Shown: piece after piece, positions 17,229 through 25,382 of the stretch
How positions within the stretch are numbered: position 1 is the first letter of the stretch
Layout of the letters: each line of letters starts with the position of its first letter
DNA from: Nocardia brevicatena NBRC 12119
Lineage (GTDB): Bacteria; Actinomycetota; Actinomycetes; Mycobacteriales; Mycobacteriaceae
Assembly: GCF_000308495.1 (NCBI RefSeq)
Contig: NZ_BAFU01000019.1
Span: forward strand, 59,770-123,769
DNA: 64,000 nt
Direction of reading: 5' to 3'
Translations under genes and position numbers: made by a program
The notes under the pieces: generated by a model
Told to the model about the DNA's origin: nothing
Databases searched by the model: none
What the model saw: the letters and a program-made list of their open reading frames with translations, nothing else

Positions 17229-20200
17229 GTGACGGAATCAGAGCGGCGGGTCGAGGCCATACGGGTCGGCGATGTGCGTGCGGCGGTTGCCGAGCAACTG
17301 GGAATCCCCGCGGACGAGATCGCCGACGACGCAGATCTCATCGAGCTGGGGCTCGATTCCATCCGGACCATGAAGCTGGCCGGCGGCTGGCGTAAACGAG
17401 GACGCGACATCAACTTCGCCGAGCTGGTCGCGGCACCCACCGTGAACCACTGGCACAGAATGCTCACCGAGGGTGAGCAGGGCACGGATACCGGCCTGCT
17501 TCACTCCGCGGTCGCCGAGGACTTCGAGGCCGAGAGCGGCCCGGCGGATCTCGTGCCGGCTACGGACGAATCCGAAGCGTTTCCGCTCGCACCGATGCAG
17601 CACGCGTACTGGATCGGACGTTCCGACGAACAGGAACTCGGCGGAGTCGCCGCCCACCTGTACGTGGAATTCGATGGCGGTCGGGTCGACCCGGTTCGGC
17701 TGGAGCGGGCAGTGGCCGACCTCGTCGCCGCCCATCCCATGCTGCGTACCCGGATTCTTCCGAACGGCACCCAGCAGGCGATGGCCACGCCGGGGCGCTC
17801 GGTGTTCACAACGGTCGACCTGCGCGATCGATCCGACGAAGAAACACAGTCGGAACTCGAGCGGCTGCGGGAACGGATGACGCACCAACGCCTGGCGATC
17901 GAGGACGGGCAGGTCATCGACGTCGTGTTGAGTCTGCTCGCCGATGGACGAACCCGGCTGCATCTCGATCTCGATATGATCGCCGCCGACGCCATGAGCT
18001 ACCGCGTGTTGGTCGCCGATCTGGCCGACCTCTACCACGGTCGCCGCCTGCCCGAACAGGAGTACAGTTACCGGCGCTACCGCACCGAACGCGTCATCGA
18101 CGAGGCGGCCCGAGAGCGCGATCGCGAGTGGTGGCGGCAGCGGATGGCCGAGTTGCCCGGTGCGCCGGAGTTGCCGACCGTTCCCGTCGCCGAACGCGCC
18201 GCACCGAACCGCACCGTCCGATACGACCATTGGCTGGCCCCGGAGGCCAAGCGGCGATTGCTGAGCGCGGCGCACGAACGTGGTATCACCCCGGCCATGG
18301 CCCTGGCCTCGGTCTTCGCCGAGACCATCGGCGGGTGGTCGGCGCAGAGCCGGTTCCTGCTGAATGTGCCGCTGTTCCACCGTGAACCGGTGCATCCAGG
18401 TATCGACCGGGTGGTGGGTGATTTCAGCTCCTCGATCATGCTCGACGTGGATGTCGCGGATAATGTGACGGTCGCCGAGCGGGCTCGGACCTTACAGCGA
18501 ACCATGCACGAGAACGGGGCGCACGCCGCGTATTCCGGGCTGGAGGTGTTGCGTGACCTCGGTCGACATCGGGGGGAGCCGGTGCTGGCTCCGATCGTCT
18601 ACACCAGTGCGCTCAATCTGGGTGAGCTATTCGCCGAATCGGCCACCGATACGTTCGGTGAGCCGGTATGGATCATCTCGCAAGGGCCGCAGGTACTGCT
18701 GGACGCCCAGGTGACGGAGGTGAACGGTGGCCTGCTGCTCAACTGGGACGTCCGGGACTCCGCCTTCCCGGAGGGCATGATCGATGCCATGTTCACCCAC
18801 TACACCGAGGCGGTCGGCCGGCTCTGCGAGGGGGATGCGGGCTGGGACGCCGAAGCCGCCGTGCGGCTGCCTGTGGAGCAGGCGCGGGTGCGCGCGAAGG
18901 TCAATACCACTGATGGCCCGGTGAGCGGGCGTTGCCTGCACCAGGGCCTGTTCGACCACGCGGCGACCGATCCCGACGCGCCCGCGGTGATGTGGACCCG
19001 CGACGGCGTCGACGGCGGCATGACCTACGGTGCGTTGGCGGCGCAGGCCTTGGCGGTGGCCGGCGCACTCACCGACAGCGGTGTCCGACCCGGTGACACG
19101 GTGGCAGTGCAACTGCCCAAGGGGGCCGATCAGGTCGTCGCGGTCCTGGGTGTGCTCGCGGCCGGTGCCGCCTATGTGCCGATCGGTTTCGACCAGCCCG
19201 CGGCGCGACGGGCCGAGATCCTGCGCATCGGCGAGGTGGTCGCCGCTCTCGTCCCCGAGGGCGCCGATATGGACACCGGGCGTGTTCGCTGCCTTTCCGT
19301 TTCGGCGGCACGGCAGTATCCGAATCCCTTGCGGCAGCCGGTTTTCCCGGATACCCAGAGCATCGCCTACGTTATCTTCACCTCCGGGTCCACCGGAGTG
19401 CCGAAGGGGGTAGACGTCCCGCACCGCGCCGCGATGAACACCATAGACGCGGTCAACGAATGGTTCCAGGTCGGCCGGACCGACCGAGTGCTGGGCCTGT
19501 CGGCCCTGGAGTTCGACGCATCGGTATACGACATCTTCGGAATGTTCTCGGCGGGCGGCTCGATCGTCGCACTCGACGCCGGTCAGCGTGCCGAAGCCAC
19601 CTCATGGGTGGAGTTGCTGCGCCGCCACCGGGTTTCCCTCCTCAACTGTGTGCCTGCCATGCTCGATATGATCCTGGAGATCGGCGGCGACGAGCTGGGT
19701 GATTCGCTGCGTGCGGTGACCATCGGGGGCGACTGGGTCGGTGCCGACCTGGCTCGCGAATTGGTCCGCCGGGTTCCGGGTTGCCGTTTCTCCGGTTTGG
19801 GCGGTGCCACCGAGACCGCTATCCACAACACCATCTGCGAGGTCGCCGACCCGCCCGCGCACTGGGCGACCGTGCCGTTCGGCGTTCCGCTGCGCAATGT
19901 GCGCTGTCGTGTCGTCTCCGCCGCCGGGCGGGACTGCCCGGATTGGGTACCGGGGGAGTTCTGGGTGGGTGGTGCGAATGTGGCCGCGGGATATCGCAAC
20001 GATCCCGAGCGGACGGCGCAACGCTTCGTCGAGTACGACGGGATGCGCTGGTATCGAACCGGTGATATGGCGCGGTACTGGCCCGATGGCACGATCGAGT
20101 TTCTCGGTCGCGCCGATCACCAGGTGCAGATTCGCGGGTACCGGGTGGAACTCGGCGAGGTGGAGACCGCACTGCGGAGTGTGCCGGGAGTGCGGCACGC

Positions 20201-20750
20201 CTTGGCGACGGTGGTGGGAACGAGCGCGCCGAAGCTTGTCGCCGCCGTTTCGGGCGAGGCGGAACTCGACACCGCCGATATCGTGAACGCGGTATCGGAG
20301 CGGTTGCCCGGCTATATGGTCCCCTCGCGTATCGAGTTCCTGAAGAGCATGCCGTTGACCGGTAACGGAAAACTGGACCGGCGGGCGGTGGCCGCCCTGC
20401 TGGAAACAGACGCCGGAACCGTCCCGGACGGGAGGCCGCGTACCGAGGTGGAGGCCGCTCTGGCCGATATCGTGGCCGGTGTGCTCGAGCTCGACGATAT
20501 CGGGGTGCACGACGACTTTTTCCGGTCCGGTGGTGATTCGGTGTTGGCCACCACGGTGATCGCTCGGGTGCGCGAGTGGCTGGATGCCGACTATGCGGTG
20601 GTCGCCGATATCTTCGCGGCACGTACCGTCTCGGCGCTCGCGCAGCGACTGCAGGAGCGGGATCCGCAGGAAGGGCGGCTGCCGCAGATCGCCCGGATGT
20701 ATCTCGAGGTGGCCGCGATGAGCGACGAAGAGGTGCTCGCGCAGACATAG
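17229..20750 (+). CDS. mbtB: NRPS: aryl carrier-cyclization-adenylation-PCP (MbtB-like)
   Basis: The 1173-residue protein has an N-terminal aryl carrier domain (LGLDSIRTMKL, residue about 40), a heterocyclization domain (FPLAPMQHAYWIGR; the DMIAADA DxxxxD motif near residue 250), an adenylation domain ([12 protein letters not shown] near 718, YRTGDMARY, NGKLDRR) and a PCP (RSGGDSVLA near 1100). This is the order of MbtB, which joins salicylate to Ser/Thr and closes an oxazoline ring. No thioesterase is attached. GTG 17229 is preferred to GTG 17220 because AAGGAG then has 9-nt spacing. The symbol marks the M. tuberculosis homologue. It ends at a bidirectional hairpin. Confidence 0.85.
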   Translation: MTESERRVEAIRVGDVRAAVAEQLGIPADEIADDADLIELGLDSIRTMKLAGGWRKRGRDINFAELVAAPTVNHWHRMLTEGEQGTDTGLLHSAVAEDFEAESGPADLVPATDESEAFPLAPMQHAYWIGRSDEQELGGVAAHLYVEFDGGRVDPVRLERAVADLVAAHPMLRTRILPNGTQQAMATPGRSVFTTVDLRDRSDEETQSELERLRERMTHQRLAIEDGQVIDVVLSLLADGRTRLHLDLDMIAADAMSYRVLVADLADLYHGRRLPEQEYSYRRYRTERVIDEAARERDREWWRQRMAELPGAPELPTVPVAERAAPNRTVRYDHWLAPEAKRRLLSAAHERGITPAMALASVFAETIGGWSAQSRFLLNVPLFHREPVHPGIDRVVGDFSSSIMLDVDVADNVTVAERARTLQRTMHENGAHAAYSGLEVLRDLGRHRGEPVLAPIVYTSALNLGELFAESATDTFGEPVWIISQGPQVLLDAQVTEVNGGLLLNWDVRDSAFPEGMIDAMFTHYTEAVGRLCEGDAGWDAEAAVRLPVEQARVRAKVNTTDGPVSGRCLHQGLFDHAATDPDAPAVMWTRDGVDGGMTYGALAAQALAVAGALTDSGVRPGDTVAVQLPKGADQVVAVLGVLAAGAAYVPIGFDQPAARRAEILRIGEVVAALVPEGADMDTGRVRCLSVSAARQYPNPLRQPVFPDTQSIAYVIFTSGSTGVPKGVDVPHRAAMNTIDAVNEWFQVGRTDRVLGLSALEFDASVYDIFGMFSAGGSIVALDAGQRAEATSWVELLRRHRVSLLNCVPAMLDMILEIGGDELGDSLRAVTIGGDWVGADLARELVRRVPGCRFSGLGGATETAIHNTICEVADPPAHWATVPFGVPLRNVRCRVVSAAGRDCPDWVPGEFWVGGANVAAGYRNDPERTAQRFVEYDGMRWYRTGDMARYWPDGTIEFLGRADHQVQIRGYRVELGEVETALRSVPGVRHALATVVGTSAPKLVAAVSGEAELDTADIVNAVSERLPGYMVPSRIEFLKSMPLTGNGKLDRRAVAALLETDAGTVPDGRPRTEVEAALADIVAGVLELDDIGVHDDFFRSGGDSVLATTVIARVREWLDADYAVVADIFAARTVSALAQRLQERDPQEGRLPQIARMYLEVAAMSDEEVLAQT

Positions 20751-20770
20751 GCGCGGGCTTGTTCGGTCGT

Positions 20771-20832
20771 GCTCGGGCCCGGTTCACCGTCGGCGGGATT
20801 ATATCGCCGCAGCGGGTGAACCGGGCCCGAGC
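20771..20832. terminator. Bidirectional terminator between convergent genes
   Basis: An 18-bp perfect inverted repeat (20771-20788 with 20815-20832; arm begins GCTCGGGCCCGG) sits between the stop of the NRPS at 20750 and the stop of the minus-strand reductase at 20851. It can serve both strands. Confidence 0.85.
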
Positions 20833-20850
20833 ACGGGTCGGTGTTACGGG

Positions 20851-21537
20851 CTACTTCCAGTAGGCCTGGTACTTGATCGAGGACTTGGGCAGGCCATGGA
20901 TGGTCTTGAGTGTTTTGACGATGGACCGCGTGGTGGCGCCCTCGCACGCCACCCACGCGAACACGGTGTCGGACACCGAGATTTCTTGTGCCCGCTCACG
21001 CAGCAGCAGGCCATCGTCGATGCGCTGCAGCCAGGTCACCGTGTGGTTCGGCTTGTCGCGTACCGGTAGGGAGGTGTCGGATTCGTACTGCCACTCCAGC
21101 CAGACGCGCGCGGGGGTGTCGCCGATTGCGTCGAGCAGCGAATTGACGGCGGGCAGCGATGCGGTGTCGCCGATGATGATGTACTCGCTCGGGGCGGTGT
21201 CCGGCAGGTCGAATTTCGAGCCGAGGACCGAGGCCTCGAGCATATCGCCGACGGTTGCGCGCAGCGCCCATTCGCTGGCCGGTCCGGAGTGGATGGCGAA
21301 TTCGATGTGGAAGTGGTCGTTCTCGGGGTCCTGGTCCACCAGTGTGTATCCGCGATGGTGGAGTTTGCCGGTGGTTGCGTCGGGGATCCAGAGTCGGATG
21401 AACTGCGTGGGATGAGCCGGGTGGTCGGCGAGCAGGCCGCCGGCGGTGAAGCCGATGCGTATGTAGGTATCGGTGATGTGTTCGGTCGATGTGACGCGCA
21501 GCTTGTAATCGTCGGCGCGCCACATTTTCAGGATCAC
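20851..21537 (-). CDS. Siderophore-interacting FAD reductase (SIP family)
   Basis: The 228-residue product has the SIP layout: an N-terminal flavin domain with FIRLWIPD and the RGYTLV flavin motif near residue 65, and a C-terminal domain with IIIGDTASLPAVNSLL, and FAWVACEG. These cytoplasmic enzymes reduce ferric siderophores with NAD(P)H to free iron. The GTG at 21537 is chosen: AGAGGAG lies 8 nt upstream and the iron box then is 26 bp upstream; an ATG at 21558 would put the box almost on the start. It is divergent from the lysine hydroxylase gene. Confidence 0.85.
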   Translation of the reverse strand: MILKMWRADDYKLRVTSTEHITDTYIRIGFTAGGLLADHPAHPTQFIRLWIPDATTGKLHHRGYTLVDQDPENDHFHIEFAIHSGPASEWALRATVGDMLEASVLGSKFDLPDTAPSEYIIIGDTASLPAVNSLLDAIGDTPARVWLEWQYESDTSLPVRDKPNHTVTWLQRIDDGLLLRERAQEISVSDTVFAWVACEGATTRSIVKTLKTIHGLPKSSIKYQAYWK

Positions 21538-21563
21538 GCCGTTGGCTCCTCTACCCATGCGGT

Positions 21564-21582
21564 TAAGGTTAGCCTAAGTAAA
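21564..21582 (-). promoter_or_regulatory. Iron box of the SIP gene
   Basis: TAAGGTTAGCCTAAGTAAA (plus-strand reading) matches the IdeR/DtxR consensus at 16 of 19 positions. It is the proximal of two boxes between the divergent SIP and lysine hydroxylase genes. Confidence 0.7.
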
Positions 21583-21634
21583 GTTGGATGTCTCATGGTT
21601 GGGCGGATCGGCCCTCCCGGCGCCGGGTAGAGCA

Positions 21635-21653
21635 TTAGGTAAGCCTATGCAAA
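21635..21653 (+). promoter_or_regulatory. Iron box of the lysine hydroxylase gene
   Basis: TTAGGTAAGCCTATGCAAA matches the IdeR/DtxR consensus at 16 of 19 positions and lies about 100 bp before the GTG at 21755. Its right half has the CCTATGC form shared by five boxes in this cluster. Confidence 0.75.
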
Positions 21654-21754
21654 TATGGTTTGGCGCCGATGGCCGGAGCGGCCGGCGGGTTCGCGGCCGG
21701 GCGGCCGAATCCGATGACGGCAAGGAAGCCCGGTGCGAGGAGAGTGGAGATCCG

Positions 21755-23044
21755 GTGGACAGACTTCTGGTGGTCGGTGCGGGGCCGAAGGCCATGGCCG
21801 TGGCGGCGAAAGCATACGTACTGCGCGAACTGGGGCTGCCGGCGCCGCGAGTGACCGTGGTGGAACCGCATGCGGTGGGCGGGAACTGGTTGCCCGGCGG
21901 CGGCTGGACAAATGGCCGGCATCGGCTCGGCACCAGCCCCGAGAAGGACATCGGCTTTCCGTATCACTCGACCTGGGCGCGCGGACACAACCGAGCGATC
22001 GACAAGGCGATGACGGCGTTCGGCTGGACCTCGTTTCTGATCGAGCGGGGCACCTATGCCGAATGGATCGACCGTGGACGCCCGAGCCCGGAACATCATC
22101 TATGGGCCAGGTACCTGCAGTGGGTCGCGGAGAAGGCAAGTGTCGAACTGGTGGCCGGGACGGTGCGCACGATCTCCGCGGCGGCCGGGGGCTGGCGGGT
22201 AACGGTTGTCGCCGCGGACGGGTCGACGGCCGACATCGAGGCGGAGCGGCTGATGATAACCGGTCCGGGGAGCAGTCGGCGCGCGCCGGCCGACCACCCG
22301 AAAGTGTTGAGTATCGCCGACTTCTGGGATCTCGTCGGCCGCCGCCGCCTGCCGGTGTCCTCGCGGGCGGCGGTAATCGGCGGCGGCGAGACCGCGGCAT
22401 CGGCCATGGACGAGTTGGTCCGACACGAGGTGCTGACCGTTTCGGTTATCTCACCCGCCGCCACCATCTACACCCGAGGCGAAAGCTATTTCGAGAACTC
22501 CCTGTTCAGCGATCCGGCGAAATGGCGGGGACTGAGCATCGAGGAGCGCCGGGATGTCGTGCGGCGTACGGATCGAGGCGTTTTCTCGGTTCGGGTGCAG
22601 GAGAACCTGCTGGGTGACAACCGAGTTCACCATCTGCAGGGACGTGTGGTGCGGGTGGTCGGCAAGGACGATGGTGTGGCCTTGACGTTGCGCAACGAGA
22701 ATCGCCCGGACCGGGTGCACACCTTCGATTTGGTGGTGGACGCGACCGGTGGTCAGCCGCTGTGGTTCTTGGAGCTGTTCGATATGGCCGCCACCGATCT
22801 GGTGGAGCTCGCCATCGGTGGGCCGATCACCGCGGCGCGGCTGGAGGCGGCGATCGGCCATGACCTCGCCGTGTCGGGATTGGAGAGCAAGCTGTATCTG
22901 CCCAATCTCGCCGGCCTGGCGCAGGGGCCCGGTTTTCCGAATTTGAGCTGCCTGGGTGAGCTCTCGGATCGGGTGCTGCAGCCCGTGCGGGTTCGCGCGC
23001 GCTCGGCGGTCGGACCCGCGCGGGGAAGTTCGGATATGCGCTGA
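21755..23044 (+). CDS. mbtG: L-lysine N6-monooxygenase (MbtG/NbtG-like)
   Basis: This FAD/NADPH enzyme hydroxylates the side-chain amine of lysine for the hydroxamate iron ligands. The 429-residue product starts with the FAD loop LVVGAGPKAMAVAAKAY, has SRAAVIGGGETAASAM as the NADPH loop near residue 205, and ends with LPNLAGLAQGPGFPNLS. The GTG at 21755 is preceded by GAGGAGA; the open frame upstream covers the iron box and is not conserved-looking. The long frame reading GAGPKAMAV instead of a GxGxxN loop is usual for MbtG-like proteins. The symbol marks the mycobactin homologue. Confidence 0.88.
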   Translation: MDRLLVVGAGPKAMAVAAKAYVLRELGLPAPRVTVVEPHAVGGNWLPGGGWTNGRHRLGTSPEKDIGFPYHSTWARGHNRAIDKAMTAFGWTSFLIERGTYAEWIDRGRPSPEHHLWARYLQWVAEKASVELVAGTVRTISAAAGGWRVTVVAADGSTADIEAERLMITGPGSSRRAPADHPKVLSIADFWDLVGRRRLPVSSRAAVIGGGETAASAMDELVRHEVLTVSVISPAATIYTRGESYFENSLFSDPAKWRGLSIEERRDVVRRTDRGVFSVRVQENLLGDNRVHHLQGRVVRVVGKDDGVALTLRNENRPDRVHTFDLVVDATGGQPLWFLELFDMAATDLVELAIGGPITAARLEAAIGHDLAVSGLESKLYLPNLAGLAQGPGFPNLSCLGELSDRVLQPVRVRARSAVGPARGSSDMR

Positions 23045-23104
23045 GGGTTGCCCGGACCGCACATCGGGAACGGACTCACAGCGCCGCTGTCGCGGGCCGG
23101 GTCG

Positions 23105-23770
23105 TTAGGCGCGTACGGCGGGGATGTCTCGTTCCGTACGCGGACATGTCCACAGGGTGATCCGCCGGTCCGGCCGGATGTCGAAGGTGCCGAGATTGTG
23201 CCAGCCCTTTTTCGTGAAGGCGCGGTCTATGGCGGGATTGCGGTGGTCCGGGTCGCCCATGACCCGCCGGCACTGTGGCTCCGCCGCGAATATCCGTGGT
23301 CCGAGCAGGCCTATCCAGGTCGACATGACGCCGCGTCCGACCACCTCGAGGTCGGCGGTGGCGATATGGAAGCCCATATCGTGTGGATCGGACTCGTACA
23401 GTCGGGCGATCTCGTCCTTCGCGGGCCGGTACAGCTCGATATAGGCGACATCGCGCATGCCTAGTTCAGGGCGATTGATGGCGGCGAAGTCGAAGCCGAG
23501 AATGCAGGGACGCGAGTAGGTTCCGGCCAGTTGCGCCTGCCAGTTGGCGCGTCGGCGTTCCGCGCTCCACGGCTGGTCCCAGGTTTCCAGCAGATGGGGC
23601 CTGCGCATCCACTCGGCGAGCAGTACCGGGTCGTCGCCGTTCGGGTCGGCGGGGCGGAGTGAGTAAGGGGCGGGGAACTCCGGGATGACCGGTGCGGGTC
23701 CATGTCGGACGTCTTCCGGAATATCGGTCAGTTCGCGGGGGAGGGTGCTAGGGGTCCCGGCCTGGCTCAT
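23105..23770 (-). CDS. mbtK: Siderophore lysine N-acyltransferase (MbtK/IucB-like GNAT)
   Basis: The 221-residue protein is a GNAT of the siderophore type: LRPADPNGDDPVLLAEWMRRPHL at the start of the fold, AYIELYRPAKDEIARLY, DMGFHIATADLEVVGRGVMS and NLGTFDIRPDRRITLW near the end. It would acylate (acetyl or longer) N-hydroxylysine. ATG 23770 is chosen since upstream codons overlap the iron box. Its promoter region faces the polyketide operon; the hydroxylase gene ends 60 bp from its stop (convergent). Confidence 0.85.
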   Translation of the reverse strand: MSQAGTPSTLPRELTDIPEDVRHGPAPVIPEFPAPYSLRPADPNGDDPVLLAEWMRRPHLLETWDQPWSAERRRANWQAQLAGTYSRPCILGFDFAAINRPELGMRDVAYIELYRPAKDEIARLYESDPHDMGFHIATADLEVVGRGVMSTWIGLLGPRIFAAEPQCRRVMGDPDHRNPAIDRAFTKKGWHNLGTFDIRPDRRITLWTCPRTERDIPAVRA

Positions 23771-23819
23771 GGCGACTGCGGCTCCGTTCGGCTTCGGTGT
23801 GCGGCACCATCGTGCGGAA

Positions 23820-23838
23820 TAAGGTAAGCCTATGCAAA
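23820..23838 (-). promoter_or_regulatory. Iron box of the acyltransferase gene
   Basis: TAAGGTAAGCCTATGCAAA (plus reading) matches the IdeR/DtxR consensus at 16 of 19 positions and lies 50 bp before the minus-strand start at 23770. Confidence 0.75.
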
Positions 23839-23921
23839 GGCTCAAAGGGCAGGGTCTCGGGGTGGCGGCTCGCCCTGAAGCGGCAGGTCATCCCGCGCAG
23901 GCCGGCGAAGGTATGTCGCTA

Positions 23922-23940
23922 TTAGGTTAGCCTATGCTAA
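23922..23940 (+). promoter_or_regulatory. Iron box of the first polyketide operon
   Basis: TTAGGTTAGCCTATGCTAA matches the consensus at 17 of 19 positions, the best box in the window. It lies 95 bp upstream of the ketosynthase gene at 24036. Confidence 0.8.
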
Positions 23941-24035
23941 CGTCTTGCTGCTGTTGATCGGCCGCTTCTACACCATGCGAATTGCCCGGGGGCGTAGTGC
24001 ATCTCGCGGGGCCCACGCAGCAGAAGGAGTAAGGG

Positions 24036-25382
24036 ATGACATCAACCATCGACGATCCGATCGCTATCGTCGGTATCGGAGTCGAAGCACCAGGGGGGAT
24101 CGAAACCCCCGCGGGACTGTGGACGGCACTGGCCGAAGCCAGGGAGCTGATCGGGCCGTTTCCGCGTGACCGGGAATGGCCGGTAGCGCAACTGCTCGAG
24201 CTCGGGGCCATCGACGGCTGGTCGGAGGTGCCCGACGCCGGGGGATTCCTCAGCGCGGCCACCGAATTCGACCCCCTGTTCTTCGGCGTGACCCCGCGCG
24301 AGGCCGTCGCGATGGACCCGCAGCAGCGGGTGGCGATGCGGGTTGCCTGGCGGGCGCTGGAACACGCCGGGATCAATCCCGCCGCCCTCGCCGGAGACGC
24401 TGCCGGATGCTGGATGGGCGTCTCGGTAATGGAATACGGGCCACGAATCGCCGGCGTCAACGAATACAGCGGTTATCGGGTTACCGGGGCATCGCTCAGC
24501 GGTGTCGCCGGACGGATCTCGCACAATATCGGCCTCACCGGGCCGTCGATCAGCGTGGACACCGCCTGCTCTTCGTCACTGACCGCCGTGCACCAGGCCG
24601 CTGCCGCGATCCGCGGCGGCGAATGCGACTGGGCACTGGCCGGCGCCGTGTGTGTCATGGGAACACCGCACGCGTTCTTCGAATTCTCGAAGAACAATGC
24701 CCTCGCCGTCGACGGTCACTGCCGCTCCTACGCCGCCGACGCGACCGGAACGCTCTGGGGAGAAGGTGCCGGGGTGCTCGTTCTGGAACCCGAATCCCGG
24801 GCCCGCGCCCGAGGACACCGAGTCTACGGTCGCCTCTTGGGCAGCCGCGTCAATCACAATGGCAAGGGTGCGCCGATCGCGGTGCCGAGCACCGAAGCGC
24901 AGGAACATGTGATCCGCGACGCCCTCGCCGTCTCGGGTATCGAGCCGGATCTGGTCGGGCTTGTCGAGGGCCACGGTACCGGAACCCCGGTAGGGGATCC
25001 CCGGGAGTTGGTCGCGCTGGCCCGAACCTATGGTGATGCGCGCTCGGGCCCGGGACCACTGCTGGGGTCGGTGAAATCGAATATGGGCCATGCCCAGGCG
25101 GCCGCCGGCATCCTCGGGATGATCAAGGTGCTGTTGTGCGGACGGTACGGGTATATCGCGCCGAGCCTGTGGGCCGACAACCCGACAACCGAACTCGACT
25201 GGTCGGCCACCGGCCTCCGGCTTGCCACGCACTACCAACCCTGGGAACCGATCGACGGTATGCGGTATGGGGCGGTGTCCTCGTTCGGGGTGACCGGCAC
25301 CAACGCGCACGCCATCGTGGCCATGCCGGTCGCCGACCACGATATCGACGATATCGCCACCGAGGAGGACATCGATGCCTAG
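24036..25382 (+). CDS. mbtC: Stand-alone ketosynthase, copy 1 (MbtC-like)
   Basis: The 448-residue protein is a single beta-ketoacyl synthase domain: active Cys in VDTACSSSLT near residue 178, His in EGHGTGTPVGD near 313 and in KSNMGHAQAAAG near 351. MbtC of mycobactin synthesis has the same one-domain form. AAGGAG precedes the ATG. The stop overlaps the next gene by 8 bp (ATGCCTAG), which supports a split module KS + AT-KR-ACP. A second, related copy is at 30169. The symbol marks the mycobactin homologue. Confidence 0.87.
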   Translation: MTSTIDDPIAIVGIGVEAPGGIETPAGLWTALAEARELIGPFPRDREWPVAQLLELGAIDGWSEVPDAGGFLSAATEFDPLFFGVTPREAVAMDPQQRVAMRVAWRALEHAGINPAALAGDAAGCWMGVSVMEYGPRIAGVNEYSGYRVTGASLSGVAGRISHNIGLTGPSISVDTACSSSLTAVHQAAAAIRGGECDWALAGAVCVMGTPHAFFEFSKNNALAVDGHCRSYAADATGTLWGEGAGVLVLEPESRARARGHRVYGRLLGSRVNHNGKGAPIAVPSTEAQEHVIRDALAVSGIEPDLVGLVEGHGTGTPVGDPRELVALARTYGDARSGPGPLLGSVKSNMGHAQAAAGILGMIKVLLCGRYGYIAPSLWADNPTTELDWSATGLRLATHYQPWEPIDGMRYGAVSSFGVTGTNAHAIVAMPVADHDIDDIATEEDIDA